Positions 25,301-37,782 of a DNA stretch of 64,000 nucleotides are shown here, one piece after another. Made by a program: the position numbers and the translations under genes. Under the pieces are notes generated by a model. That model did not search any database, was not told the origin of the DNA, and saw nothing but the letters and a program-made list of their open reading frames with translations. Every line of letters begins with the position of its first letter. Positions within the stretch are counted from its first letter, which is position 1. Origin of the DNA: Chionis minor (Eukaryota > Chordata > Aves > Charadriiformes > Chionididae); contig VZSF01009049.1 in the NCBI GenBank assembly GCA_013398295.1, positions 248,001 to 312,000 on the forward strand, given 5' to 3'.

Positions 25301-27918
25301 TTTAGACCTGTGTCAAATTCATATACTGAGAGACTTGACTGTTAAATTTTAATGACTGTCTTTGGCATTCTCATGTTTCAGTAGTTCTAAAGGATTAAGC
25401 ATTTCAGAAACATGTAAGTACTTTGAACAGTACAGGCATGGTTGGTGTTTAGAGAATCCCCAAAGCTCTGCGTAGCGATGTCTGACCTCATTCTGCACTG
25501 AAAATGTGCAATGGAAGTATCTGCGGAAAAGAGACTGGAGAGACGTCGGTGATAATCTGTTAAACCCAGGCCTGAACCATCATCCTACTACAATGGCTCC
25601 ACTGGCTTCAAAAGCTGCTGCACCTGGTTGCAGTGACTCTTCTGCCTCTCTAAGTTAAGACTCGACAAGATGAAGAAATGTCCATTTACCTCAATGGTCT
25701 TCTGACTACAGCAGAAGAAAAGTCAGTATTTCCATATTAATTGCTTTAGTCAGTTAACAGTTTTCACACTTGTAATAAAGGGATTAAAAAGTTAAGGCAG
25801 TATTCCTTCATTTTATAAGAATACTGAACAGACAAGTATACAATTAGATACTTTGTATGGGCAGTAGGTCAATGGTAGGCTATTTCCATAACATGACAAG
25901 TCACTTTTACCATTTACAGAACCTTTACCTCATCTGCTACTGAGATTGCCAGATAAAATGACGATCTAGTGCTCAAGCACCCTAAAAGTCAGTTTTCTGA
26001 TTAAAGTCCTCACTAAAGAAATGAATCAACTGAGAAGGCTCTCGAGAAGTAGGGGAATTGGTACATACATTTACAGCAAAAACATGTTAAAAATGCCAGA
26101 GGCTACTGTGACTATTATTTACTGTAAGCTATTTTGTATTGAAGTTCTGCACTATTTGCTACCATCGTAAAATCATATTAAAGTATATCTTAAATGAGTA
26201 AGATACCATGCTAAATTGAGAAGTCTGGACTTAATTGGTGTTCACATAAATGAATTAAATAGAGAAGCAAAACTGAGCAGCAGTGAATTTGCAAATATGA
26301 ATACACTTCTACAAAGGAGTGGTATCAAACCTGAATAAGAAACATCTCACTTTACACCATAGCTTCAGGAGGAGTCTTATTCCCTTACGCCCATTGTTGA
26401 CTGGTCTACAATTAAATTTAAAAAATGTATTTAATGAGTTTTAAATAACAAAGTCTGTATGAAAATAACCTAAAGGTTTACATACATCTGGGAACATAAA
26501 GAAGCATTCATCTAAATGTTGCAAATACTCCTGCATGCCACTGTAACAATTCTGGAGCTCCCCAAATGGAGAAGCTAGAATACTATTTTTGATTTATTTT
26601 ACTTTAGAATGATTAGACACAAAATCTGACAGATTACAATACCTATCCTTCAGAATTGAAAGTACACTCCAAATCCCTGCCTGCTTTCTCTATTTTTCTC
26701 AGCTGTGTGAAAGTTAAAAAATAAGAGTAAACTTTTGTAGGTGATGGAACCATCAGACAATTTTGTGGTATTGAAGTTTATTAGTTTGCAAAATGGTAAA
26801 AACAAAATAGAAGTCACACGTTTTACATTCAAGTAATGTGTTGACCCAAGGACCTAAAAACAGAAAAGACAAACATGAAATTAGAAAGTTAAAACCCATG
26901 ACTGTCTTAAAATCTTGTCATCAGATGAGCACTTAAGACTTGCCAAGAAAAATTAAAACACCAAATACACTTTTTTTCATACTATATAGTCACTTGTATG
27001 TGAAAGCCATGGAACTAATGGAATGGAAATCACAGAATGAGTATTTTATTCTTCTAAACTGTTTTGTCTTGGATGTAGGTAATCTGATTTTCCTCACAGT
27101 TTTGAAATGGAGCAAGTGACTCTGTGAGAGAGATGGAAGGAGATACTTAACTGGGAAGATCCTGCTTGTTTTACATTATGTTGCATTGTAAAAATACATT
27201 TCAGTTTTAGTGATATTGATAACGACTGTGGACCACATGCCTTAGCGCTGACTTGGCTTATTAAATCCATCCATCATGGTTGGATTCTGAATCTGAGCAG
27301 CTCCTAATAGCCAGCGCGCTGTTGTTAGGGAGCTGGCAGTTTAAATGTTAAAACCAGCAATAACTAGCACAGTATGTTTGCTTTGAAATTCCCTAAGAGA
27401 CCTTAATGTAACACTGGGTTGCAGAGGTCTTAAGACATATGCCAGTGTCTCAAAAAATGACATTTAAATATATATTTGGGATTGTTATCATGTAAAACAT
27501 TTGAATTAAGATAAATGGATTGCAATTAACTCTTCTTAACTCTTGTTGGGTAGCAGTGATAATACAAAGATGAAACATTATTTATTGCTGTAACAAAATA
27601 GTCACTGATATACAACTTACAGATATAATGGGCAACTAAAACACGGAAAAAATAACTAGTTAGCTGTCTATAAAATACCCTGCTCCCTCCACATGAAAGA
27701 AATACTACGTATAACTAGTACTAACCTTACAATAGTTTAAAGAGAAATTTTCATTAAAAGAGGACAAAACTGGATTGTAATAGATGTGCCTGGACAAAGA
27801 GAAACCGATACTTTCCCATTAGCACTTCCCAGCAGAAGAGGAAGAATATATTTTTTTTGTATTCTCTTCTGCCCTGCCATGTATTGCCAACAAAGTTGTC
27901 TGTCCTTATGCTCTCAGG

Positions 27919-27959
27919 CACACATGCTCCTAAAGCCACACATGCTCCTAAAGCCACAC
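27919..27959. repeat. 18-bp tandem duplication (2.3 copies)
   Basis: CACACATGCTCCTAAAGC is repeated exactly twice, plus a partial third copy (CACAC). The perfect identity suggests a recent event. Confidence 0.9.
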
Positions 27960-28330
27960 TGCTTTTATCTTTGTTGGAGCTTTGCAGTATCATGTAGGGA
28001 TATTCTGATGTTCTTCAAGAATTGCTCAGCACAAGTTAGATTTATACTGTTTCAATTTAGAGTGGCAGCTAATGCTCAGTTCTGAAATGAGGAATAAGAT
28101 ATTTAATAAAAATGAGTATGGAACTTAATGATCTAAGACAAGTTTAGCCAGGTCTTCAGCGACTGCTCTAGACTATGTATACATTTATAGGAAAGGACTG
28201 AAATGTATCATTGTTGCAGTATTTTTTCAACCTCATTCTTTCCGATCTCTAGAAAGACAAATCAAAACTCTATTGAAAGGTATTGCTTGGGAACTGAAAT
28301 TCTCAGGTATGAAGATGTCATTCATGAATA

Positions 28331-28425
28331 ATCATAGAATCATAGCATGGTTTGGGTTGGAAGGCACCTTAAAGGTCACCTAGTTCCTGCCATGGGCAGG
28401 GACATGGTTTCTCAGTCAACCCATG
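28331..28425 (-). mobile_element. Very short CR1 3' end (minus orientation)
   Basis: ATCATAGAATCATAGCATGG, then TTGGGTTGGAAGGCACCTTA and AAGGTCACCTAGTT, then CCATGGGCAGGGACA. This is the reverse complement of a CR1 3' UTR and terminal repeat, only about 95 bp. Confidence 0.85.
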
Positions 28426-31400
28426 GCAGGTTTTGCTATGCCAAGAATACTTTCCTCCCACTCTGCTTGAAAGCTCATCATTCCAAATTGCATGGCAATA
28501 AAGATCGTTATTAAAGGAATATTCGTCCGAATGTAAAATTTTGACTACAAACTCAATTATCTATTATTGGCACCATTATTCTACAAGTATTGTCTCCTAT
28601 AATATCTTAATTAAAAAAAATCCACCAACTGGGGAAGAATGAAAAAGAAATCTAAACATGTAAATGCAATAAAAAGAACAAGAAACTAATTTGTTTGCGT
28701 CCAAGCTTGGTTTAATCATGCTCTTACTGATGCACATAATGATCTTAACATTCTACCCAATAAAAGTGAAACTTCTGACTCCTTCTAACTTACACCTGGC
28801 TATTTTTGCTTGAAATTGTATTTAGTCCTTTCCTCTATACACTTATCTATAAAGTTGCACTGAGAAAGCAATTTAAGAATGTATTCTTACATGGAAATGT
28901 AAGAAATGTATTCTTACAATGGAAAAAATGCTGCTATCTTCACCCAGAAGTCAGAATTTTTTTTCCTTTCTTTTTCTTTAAACTGCAGTGTACAAGTATA
29001 GGAGATCCATCCTGCAGGAGTTTTGCACATTCTAGATTTTTCACAAACATAAAAGCCATTATATTTAATATAAACATTATTGCAAATTTGCCTCCATTTA
29101 AGATTTTTATGTCTTTTTGTCTGTTTTAAATACTATGGCATCTTTCAAATTGAAGAACATGCAGCTTAAGTTGATATTAGCATCAGTGCCATCTATGTGA
29201 GGCATCTCAGGTATGACTGAGAGATTTGAAGTTGGAAGGCCAAACTCTGTCTGAAGCTAGTGCACATCCACAAACGTGATTCAGAGCACACAAGTTGCAA
29301 CTTGCCTATACTTGTCTAGGGCAGGAGGCATGAATTATCCCCTAACAGGGAATACACTATTAAAAATGCCAGGCTGAGCTCAAATGAACGATCTTAGGCT
29401 GGAAGAATACTGAATCCTCTGAAGAGGGGACTGTAATTATTTTAGAATATCAAAATGTTTATACTATTTGATCATAACAGGTTATTTCTCAAAGCCGGCA
29501 AGACCAAGGATTTTTAATGAGTGAAGGGAATGCATTATTTAGGCCATGTTAGTCTCAGCAGTGCCACTTCACCTGATATTTGCTCCAATTGGACTATATG
29601 ACATGTAAACTTCATTGGCTTCATTCATTTATAACCTGAGAAAGAGTAATCTTACACCTTCATTCTAAAAATCTCTATTATCTGTTTTACAATATTTTTG
29701 TAATTTTGCTACTGATTAGTCACAGGTTTTAAAAGAATTTTATTGAGGAAATCAGTATGTTGTTTTTCAGCTTTAAATCTTGTTTCTGCACACAAGCAGA
29801 AAGGTGATCATGGATTGGTTTTAACACAAGAGGTGATCTGAGACTGGAATGTATGAAAGCCTGTATTACATATGTCATGTCTCACTCGTAGTGGAGGGTT
29901 ACTTCCAACCAATGAGCAGCTTAAGTTTTGACTAGTGGGCTGATTTTAATTTGGAGGGTGTTTGGAGTGAAATAGCAATGAACATGAAAGAAGAACATTG
30001 TCAGGGCAACGCTAATTATAGAAGTGATAGGATTTGGAAAACAGAGGTAGTGAAGGATAGTTAGCTTTGAGAGCCCAAAAGGGAGCATGTGAGGTACATG
30101 AGACTTAGCTGCAGGAGCAATGGAGTTTACTAGCAACAGTGAAGACTCTGTGAGGGAGAAACCCCAAGCATGTGTGCGGGATATGAGCATCTGGTGCAGG
30201 TGTGCACCTGTGGAAACAATGGGATAGCAACATGTGCCTGTGTCTGGAGAAAAGATTTAAGAGTAAAAAGTATGAGTGAACAAGTGGCAGAGCATTGAGG
30301 TATATCTTCCTGCTGTCTACAAAGGCAGAGAATAAGGCGTCACATTTTTTCATACATGCAGATCAAAAGATTTGCCTCTGGATAAGCAAATTTTCTTAGC
30401 AGAAATAGAAGTTGTTTTCTGTACTTCACACAGTAATTTCAATGAGTCATTGTAATTACCAGTTGCGTAAAAATTAAAGTTTCACTTGTTTTGGTTAATG
30501 TGCATTTGTATTTGGGCGGGCACAGATAAGAAACCATATTTGAAGGAAGCAAAGCTTAAATTTAAAGTAAAACTGAACTGAAGCGATTGGCTAGCTTAAT
30601 AATTTAAATAAGTGATGTGTTACATCAGGAAAACAGATTGTACTCCATTTCTCTCATACCTTCTTGCTTGGATCAGTCATTTCATTTTAGCATTTTTAAG
30701 TATGTTTTGAAGATGAGATACGAGTTTTGTTGTATTCAGGTTGTTCCTGCTGTTCTCAGAACAGAGACAGCTGAGCAGCAAATGATCATTAAATTTTGGC
30801 CATATGCTAATTTGACACTGTAATATCTTTAGGACTCTTTAGGATACCTGTAGTACTCCAATTATGCAATTCTAACTAACTCAACAGTGAACATACTATG
30901 AAATTTTTCTTAAATCTGATGTATCTAATATGGCCTGCTGAAACTTTGGCATTCAGCTTCATCTTCAATTCACAGATAACTTTTAGGCTAATCAATATCC
31001 TACATAATGCTTGAGAAAATGACGTAGCTAGACCCACCTGTTTACTTCTCCAAGCATCAGACTGAAGTAGCACCTCCATGAGAAGCACTCTTTGCACATC
31101 TGAAGCAGCAAGTGACTGAAAGGGCACAGAGAGGACCTGATGGGAGAGAATGTTGACAAAAGCCTGTCAGTTTATGATCAAAGAAACATAAGAAAAACAG
31201 GAAAACATAAAAGGAAACAGAGGAGTTCTTACCCTAGATTACCATCGATGTGAAAAAAACGGTGAGCATTCCTGGCACAAAGAATGGGTGAATTCCAATC
31301 CTGGGAACATCCAGAGTGGTTCTTGAAAGAAGCAATAGAGTTTTCTTTTCCATGACCATGCTGGTGATGCCAAATTGAAAGCTATACTAAGCACAGATGG

Positions 31401-33307
31401 TGCTTAGGTAACTTGGAGTGAAGCAGAGGCAGAAAGAATCCCCAAACATCCAGAAAACTGAGTTTTTCTAGAGATTGCTTAGCAACAGTAGTGAGTGAGG
31501 AGTGCACAACTGAATTAACTGTTGGGCAGGAGGGAGATATCAAAGGGGATCACTCACAACAAGGCTGTGTCAACATAAGACCAATTATCAAAATTAATGA
31601 GATTCTTATCAGTTACATATACAGAGATGTGACCACCACCTACTCCTCATCAGTGTTTTGTTTCCTCATAGAAAAAGCTCTGTGATACACCTTGCAGAGT
31701 CTTCTTCTCTCAGAGTCTCTCTTAAGAGTTTGAGGATAATCCAGGCTGGTGAGACTGAGATGTAGTACAACAGGATAGCTGAAGTATTTTACTGCTAGGT
31801 TTATTTTGTTCTATGTTTCTGGAATAACTTCTCCAGAAATACTGCTTCCTCCATGATGGTCAGGATTTTGAGATAACAATTCACCTGGACCATATAATTT
31901 GTTAGTAGCTACAATTAAAACAAATACAAATTAAAACTCTTTTTACTTTTTAGGAAGTAAAAGTGTAACATTATTGTTTTTACTGACTTCGTGACCTCTT
32001 GTAGCTGTTTATACGTTTGCTGAAATTTGCTCAGTTTTCGAAATAACAATGTGTCAACATTACACAACATTACACAAGTGGCTTCCTTTCTGAATGGCCA
32101 TACTGTTTAAGATAGAGTCACAGGAAGACCACAAAATAGGGAGAAGTAATTTAACCACACAGAAGAGATATTGATGAGTTGAGTCCAGAGCAGAAAAAAA
32201 ATAATAAGAAAAATAGGAATACTAGAGAACACTGAGCAAGTATCATCTCAGACAGTAGAAAAAAAAGCAGATTTTTTGCACTGGTTGTAAATGGAAAATG
32301 GAAATAACCTAGATTTTGAAGGTACTACAGCAGAAAAAAACCTTTGAGTAGTCAAATGTTTAACCCATGACATCTGATCCAGGCACTTCAGAACTTCTTA
32401 GTCAGAGGTCTGGAAATTTGTTTTTCTCTTAATTCTACTGAGGAATCTTAAAACATAATTTGAAATTCAAATGTTAGGCTTACTTAAAAGACAGCTAAGC
32501 ACCTTTCTAGTAGTTTTGGGCTACTACAAGAGGCGGAGTAACTGCTATCATCGTTTGGCCAGCACAGCTGTGTAATCCTCACTGACCTGCTCTTTACTGC
32601 CCATGGACAGCATCACTGTTCAGAATGAGCACAGCACCATCTGAAAGACGCATAACAACTGCTCCCAGCTCATTCCTCCCATTGTCTGACCAAACCTGAC
32701 AAATCCCATTGTGCTTAAAAGGTGGCTTAAAAGGACACCTCTCATTAGCTGGACTCCTTGTCCCTCACCTGTTTTTTACACTCCTTTCCCTAGATGTATT
32801 CAGAACTCTGCGTGTATTTTTATGTGTGTGGCTGAGTCTGATTATCTTTCTGAGAGCTGTGAAATAATTTTTTTTATTGTTTTGCTCAGTGACCTCAGGT
32901 AGGCGCAATTGATATAGTTGGTGTAGTTTGTAGACATTCAGTGGTCAGGAATCTGTAGGAATGTTCAACCTGTAGTTACACACATGTGATAACCAATGCA
33001 GTAAATTCCATCTGTGAAACATACAGCTGATGAGGACCTAAAAGAATCTCAAACTATGTTATTTCTGCTAGCCAGCTATTTCTTTCATGTTAAAGACTAG
33101 TGAATTTAGAGTTCTAGACACGTGATGAAGAAAATTTGGTCCATCTTCTGGATTGTAGCATGGGGAAATGGCTGAAGATTAATGTAGTAGAATTGCAGGC
33201 AACTGTTTAAATCCTGACCCTCTGTCCCGCCTTATACAGCACTGTATAAGTAGTTCCTGCTGTTTCACACTAACAACAATTAAAAGTTTGTGTGTTTTTT
33301 TTCAAAA

Positions 33308-33503
33308 ATAGTGTGGCCAGCAGGACTAAGGAAGTGATCATCCTCCTCCACCAGCACTGGTGAGGCCCCACCTCAAATACTATGTTCCGTTTTGGGCCCC
33401 TCACTACAACAAAGATATTGAGGTGCTGGAACGTGTCCAGAGAAGAGCAACGAAGCTGGTGAAGGATCTCAAGCACAAGTGTCATGAGGAGCAGCTGAAC
33501 TGA
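33308..33503 (+). mobile_element. CR1 LINE internal fragment (plus orientation)
   Basis: GTGTGGCCAGCAGGACTAAG through CCCCTCACTACAACAAAGAT to AAGTGTCATGAGGAGCAGCT. It corresponds to the SAGLREV...VRPHLKYCV...HEEQL part of CR1. It lacks the 3' UTR and terminal repeats, so it is probably a remnant cut by a later deletion, since normal CR1 insertions keep the 3' end. Confidence 0.88.
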
Positions 33504-36500
33504 GTAAATAGACTTTGAACCTCTCTCTTCTGTTAAGCATGCAGTATGTTTTGTGTACTATAATATTTTAAGCAATTATAATATCCACAGCTTTGTGTCA
33601 CTGCTAACACAGCATCCCTTCTTTTTAGACAGGGAACAATCTTTTTTTGCAGAGATGATGATGGAATTCTTATATTCTAGTGCTTGTTTTAGATATAATT
33701 TGTGTTCAACAAGGAGGAACAAGATAGTGGGCCTTATTTTGGGTTCCAACCCAAATATGTTTAAAGTGTCAGTACCAGATACTTACAGGATCAAACCTAC
33801 ACTTAAAGAAGTTCCATACCTCTTTAAGCAAAAAATTTCATGTTCTCTGGGCACTGGCAATAATGGCTTTAGGAAGAAGAAAAATCTTTATGTATTTTTT
33901 TACTGAATTTCAAATTATGAGAAAAATGTGTTGAAGAAATCTGGGTTAGTAAATGGTGAACTTTCCATTTGTATTACCCTTCCTAAAATTTCCCTTGGTT
34001 CTGATATTTGCATGACGACATTAAAACGCATTAAACTATGCAAGGTATTGTCTCTGAGGATAATTTAGAAACACATATTCTAATCCCCATTTTGATCTGA
34101 CGTATCAGAGCCTGTGTGAGAGTCAAATGAACTGTGGTCCCACACTGTCACCGGGGAACAATTAAGCAAGCTTGAACCTTGGGGCCAGAGAGAGGTCCAT
34201 CTCCTGTTCCTTCCTCCCATCCAGTGAAAAACAACCAGACAGTAACTATAATAAATTGCAATAAACAAATCCTTTAAAATTTTTATCTGAAGAAAAAGAA
34301 CGGAACTAGTATCTTCAGCATAAGTTGCTCTGCATTCTTACTGAGTCAAACACTCTATGTTTCTTCTCAGTCATTGGGAGCTGTTAGGCTACAAGGGTTC
34401 TCAGCTATTTATCAAATTGCAAAATAGACATGTGGTTCTACAATATCAAATCCCTAACCCAAAGAGTGAGTAGAACAAAAAATGCATATGACTTTTTTTT
34501 CTCCCTGCGAATGTAATACTTTTCCACAGTTATAATGAATATTATTTAAAGGTATGCTGTACTGTCATTTGCAGCTATGTTGCGCTTTTATCAGTAGCAC
34601 TACAAGACTTCTCAGCATGCATTTGAAAATAGTTGTGTTTAACACTTTCCATCATAAAGTTTATTTTCAGGAACATTTCACAATTGATTCTTGTTAAGAA
34701 GTGGTTTTCTAATCTATAAGTCACTGCTAATCAAAAAGTATTTGCCTTTCTCTCACTTCAGAACTCCGTGTATAAAGGTAAGACTATAAAACGGGAGGTT
34801 CCTATTCAGTACATAAACTACCAGCTGCAAAAACATGACTAGAATATCTTATGCTCTTCCCTGTCCAGAGCTGGTTAGTGTAGGATCCCAAGAGGCAGCT
34901 TTTGCATTCTTTACTCTTTAAAATGCAGATCTTGTTATTTACCAGATCCAGAAAGCACAATACTATAGACAGTGCGCTACATGGGCATTCCCCTTTCTCA
35001 CATTTCTGCTGTGTGGGTCCATCGTGAAGGACGTTATCACCACGCAGTGAGGTATTTCCGATCAGCTATGCAAACATTGCCTGTTTGCCTTACAGGATGT
35101 GGTTGGGCAGCAGGGATGAAGGTGCCTTCTTGCTGTTTCTGGTCATGTTGGGTCAGGAGAAACATCTTGAAAGGGGGAGGAGGGTTCATTATGCTCACTC
35201 CAAGAGACTTCTGGAATGCAGGGTGGGACCTGAAAGGCCAACGACTGAGCAAGGAGGGAGCTGGCGGAACAGGGACAGAGTAGAGCCTTCTATGGGAGCA
35301 GGGGACTTCCCTGAAGGAGGGAACAAACTTACAAGCTTTAAGGATGACATTCTTGAGGATCCAGAAGCACGGAGTGTGGTTGTGCAAGCCAATGTGGGAA
35401 TTTTGCCACTGAATTTGTTTTTTGTTTGTTTTTTGCAGATTTTTTAGTATTGCTTAGAGACTATGTGTGGACTTCTGAGAATCCTGCTGATTCCTATGAA
35501 GTTCTCAGGTGCCCTCTGCTTTTCTGCTTTTGAGAGGGTGAGTCAAAAATCTGAGACAAAGCACATCTGAATATTCATCAAAGAAATAATTTCTCCCATG
35601 TGTTTGTAGTGACCTCTTGCAGCTCACACAGCTAGCACAGGCTTCTTTGAAATGTAAATTAAATTGAAGTCTAATGACCTAACACTGAGTTGGTGAGGCC
35701 AGGATGGGGAGCTGGAGAGGGAGCAGACAAGAGCTGGGACAGATGCAGGGCAACAGCAGGAACCACGCTCTCGCTGCTTTGCCAGTGGAGGCTGCTGCCC
35801 CATACAATCCAGTTACCCCCACACACCAGTTGTCCACATTGTCTAGCACGGCTTTCCCAGCTGCTGGTGGTGGTGGCAGAGGCAGCAACCTGACTGACAT
35901 TTTGCTCTTCCAGGGAAAAGACTAATTTGCCCATGCCCTAAAGACGACCCTACTATTTTTGCCTGAACTTTCTTCTTCTGCAGGGTCAACACTTCTCTGA
36001 TAACTGTGGGAGACATGTCTATCATGTATTTTTCATTTTAAAGGCTAAATTATGCAGACTTTTTTTTCCACCCAGATGTATGTATGTACTTTTTTGATCT
36101 ATTATATGTTTTTTCTTATATATCTGTGTGCCTCTAAATAACCCCACTGTACGGATAAAACTGAATAAACAAACACTGAAAGCAGAAATTTAAAAAAGTT
36201 TTTAACATTCATCAGACCTGTAGGTATGTACACTTTTCTGACTCATGGTACTCTTTGCTTGGAATAAATTATATCCTGATCTGTCTGTAGAACCCGAAGT
36301 AATTTACCTTCCATGTTTTAAATATCAGAATGTTTTGTGTTAGTCTGGGATTTCCATTTTTTTCCCCCCTGACCTGTCTTTTTGCTCTGTCTTTTTGAGT
36401 TTTTACTGTGAGACCCTGTAGAAAGTGTGCCTTATCTTAGGCATTTCTTGTTGTGTTGGATTTTCTTTTTGCTTTGACAACCTTGAAGTCAGGTACATTA

Positions 36501-36669
36501 GGATTTTCCTGAAATGGGCATCAGAAATGCAGTTTTTTCAACTTTGATGGTCCAGAAAAATTTCTGTCACAACTGAAAGGAATGCTTACTGTACGTATAC
36601 GTGACTGTGTGTGTAACAACAACTGGATCTCTCCTACTCTTTCTTATAGAAAAATCTTTCATGTCTTAC

Positions 36670-37204
36670 CTTGTCCAGACAAACTGTCTTGGTCAGCATC
36701 CTTGAAAGGTGGTTCTGTTATATCAGTCAGTTCATTCTTCTCCTCAGCTTCACTATTCTCATCTCTGGCTTGCAGGAGATTAGGTGGGGTAAAGCTACCC
36801 GTGGTATAAACTGCCAGTATGGTAGCCTGCTCTGTCAGAAACCCATAGCCATCGGTGATTAAGTCACTGCTAGCAGAATCATCTGCTGGAGGAGGCAAAT
36901 AGGAATCCTCTGGTTGTGGAGGACTACTAGTGCTAAACAGAGCATTGAAAGGCACTGTGAAACTTTGGTGGTCAGTAGTGATATCTTCTGTGTCTGGAGG
37001 AGATTTGTCCTGATATGGTGCTTTGGAGGGTTTGGTAGGGAACACAGGTTCAGATGAAACAAAATTATTAAAGTCTTCAGGAGCACTGATATCTCCACTT
37101 AGCACAGGGATTCCAGTTGTAAATTCATTGACCGAGATGTCTATTTGGTCCACTGTTGCTGGGCTGGGGTAACCTAGTGGGAGTTCCACACTCATGGAGT
37201 CCTC
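36670..37204 (-). CDS. IMPG1: IMPG1 exon: mucin-like Ser/Thr/Pro-rich region, part 1
   Basis: The acceptor is AAACTTTTTCAG|GAGGAC and the donor GGACAAG|GTAAGA. It gives 178 codons plus one base, with no stop. The composition is rich in S, T, P, D and E and there are no cysteines, as expected for an extended O-glycosylated region that may also carry glycosaminoglycan. Readable landmarks are EDSMSVELPLGYPSPATVDQ at the start and DADQDSLSGQ at the end. Side-chain conservation is low in this part of IMPG1, so the assignment rests on position, phase, length and composition. The carried G joins in frame to the next exon 20 kb away. Confidence 0.9.
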
Positions 37205-37705
37205 CTGAAAAAGTTTTTTAAAAGCAGCTTTCATTATTATGTTTAACTTTCATTGCTAAAAATGCCAATAATCTTTAGCCACAGGAGCTTGTAAACAGCT
37301 AACTCAGCATGCGGTCATGGGATGCATAAAATGTTTGGCATGTGCATGTGATCCTAATCACATTGCCTGTAATTTTAAAAATGGTCAAAGAAAGATTACT
37401 TCCACTATCGTTGTCAATTGTTTTCCTTCTATCAGTGAGATGTACTACTGAACCAGTGAGACATTCTTTACTTTGTAATTAACACTGGAAAAGGTAATCA
37501 AGCAGTAGTATTCACTTGTAAACAGCTCTAAACAGAATCTCTGTTGCAGTGTAACACTGCAACATGCAACCTTACAGCATTTATAAAAGGCAGATATGTA
37601 TTTTGGTATAAGAGCCTTTTTCTGCATATTTATGTACATCTTAACACTGTCTAATTTAATTTATCATGGAAAAATAAATAAATGTAACAATCAATATTAA
37701 CTTAC
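37205..37705 (-). other. IMPG1 intron (501 bp)
   Basis: An intron between two phase-0 boundaries, with GTAAGT donor and CTTTTTCAG acceptor. Nothing else is seen. Confidence 0.85.
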
Positions 37706-37782
37706 TAAATCAGGGCCTGCCAGAGGAATAGTGACCATGGCCTGGATATCATTATCAAAATCATTAGGTGGTATAATAGATT
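37706..37782 (-). CDS. IMPG1: IMPG1 exon: start of Ser/Thr-rich region (77 bp)
   Basis: The acceptor has a pure pyrimidine tract (TATTTTTTTTTCCAG|AATC) and the donor is GATTTA|GTAAGT. The carried G plus AA gives Glu, then 25 codons: SIIPPNDFDNDIQAMVTIPL and AGPDL. It ends in phase 0. The support is splice-site quality plus exact phase match on both sides. The sequence itself lies in the poorly conserved mucin-like region, so homology adds little. Confidence 0.82.

Larger units (their letters stand above)
16595..36669 (-). other. Large IMPG1 intron (20 kb) in the mucin-like region
   Basis: Both flanking exons are phase-compatible (G overhang plus CA), so no exon needs to lie between them and none was recognised. 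The intron contains CR1 pieces at 18.6, 22.1, 28.3 and 33.3 kb, an AT-rich block at 18.0 kb, two 18-bp tandem duplications, and GC-richer patches at 35.1-35.4 and 35.7-35.9 kb. CpG is scarce over most of 22-35 kb. Confidence 0.8.

Noticed and set aside
30876..31127. 83-codon minus-strand frame inside the 20-kb intron as an extra IMPG1 exon
   Set aside because: No suitable splice pair, no S/T/P-rich or SEA-like composition, and the flanking exons already join in phase without it.
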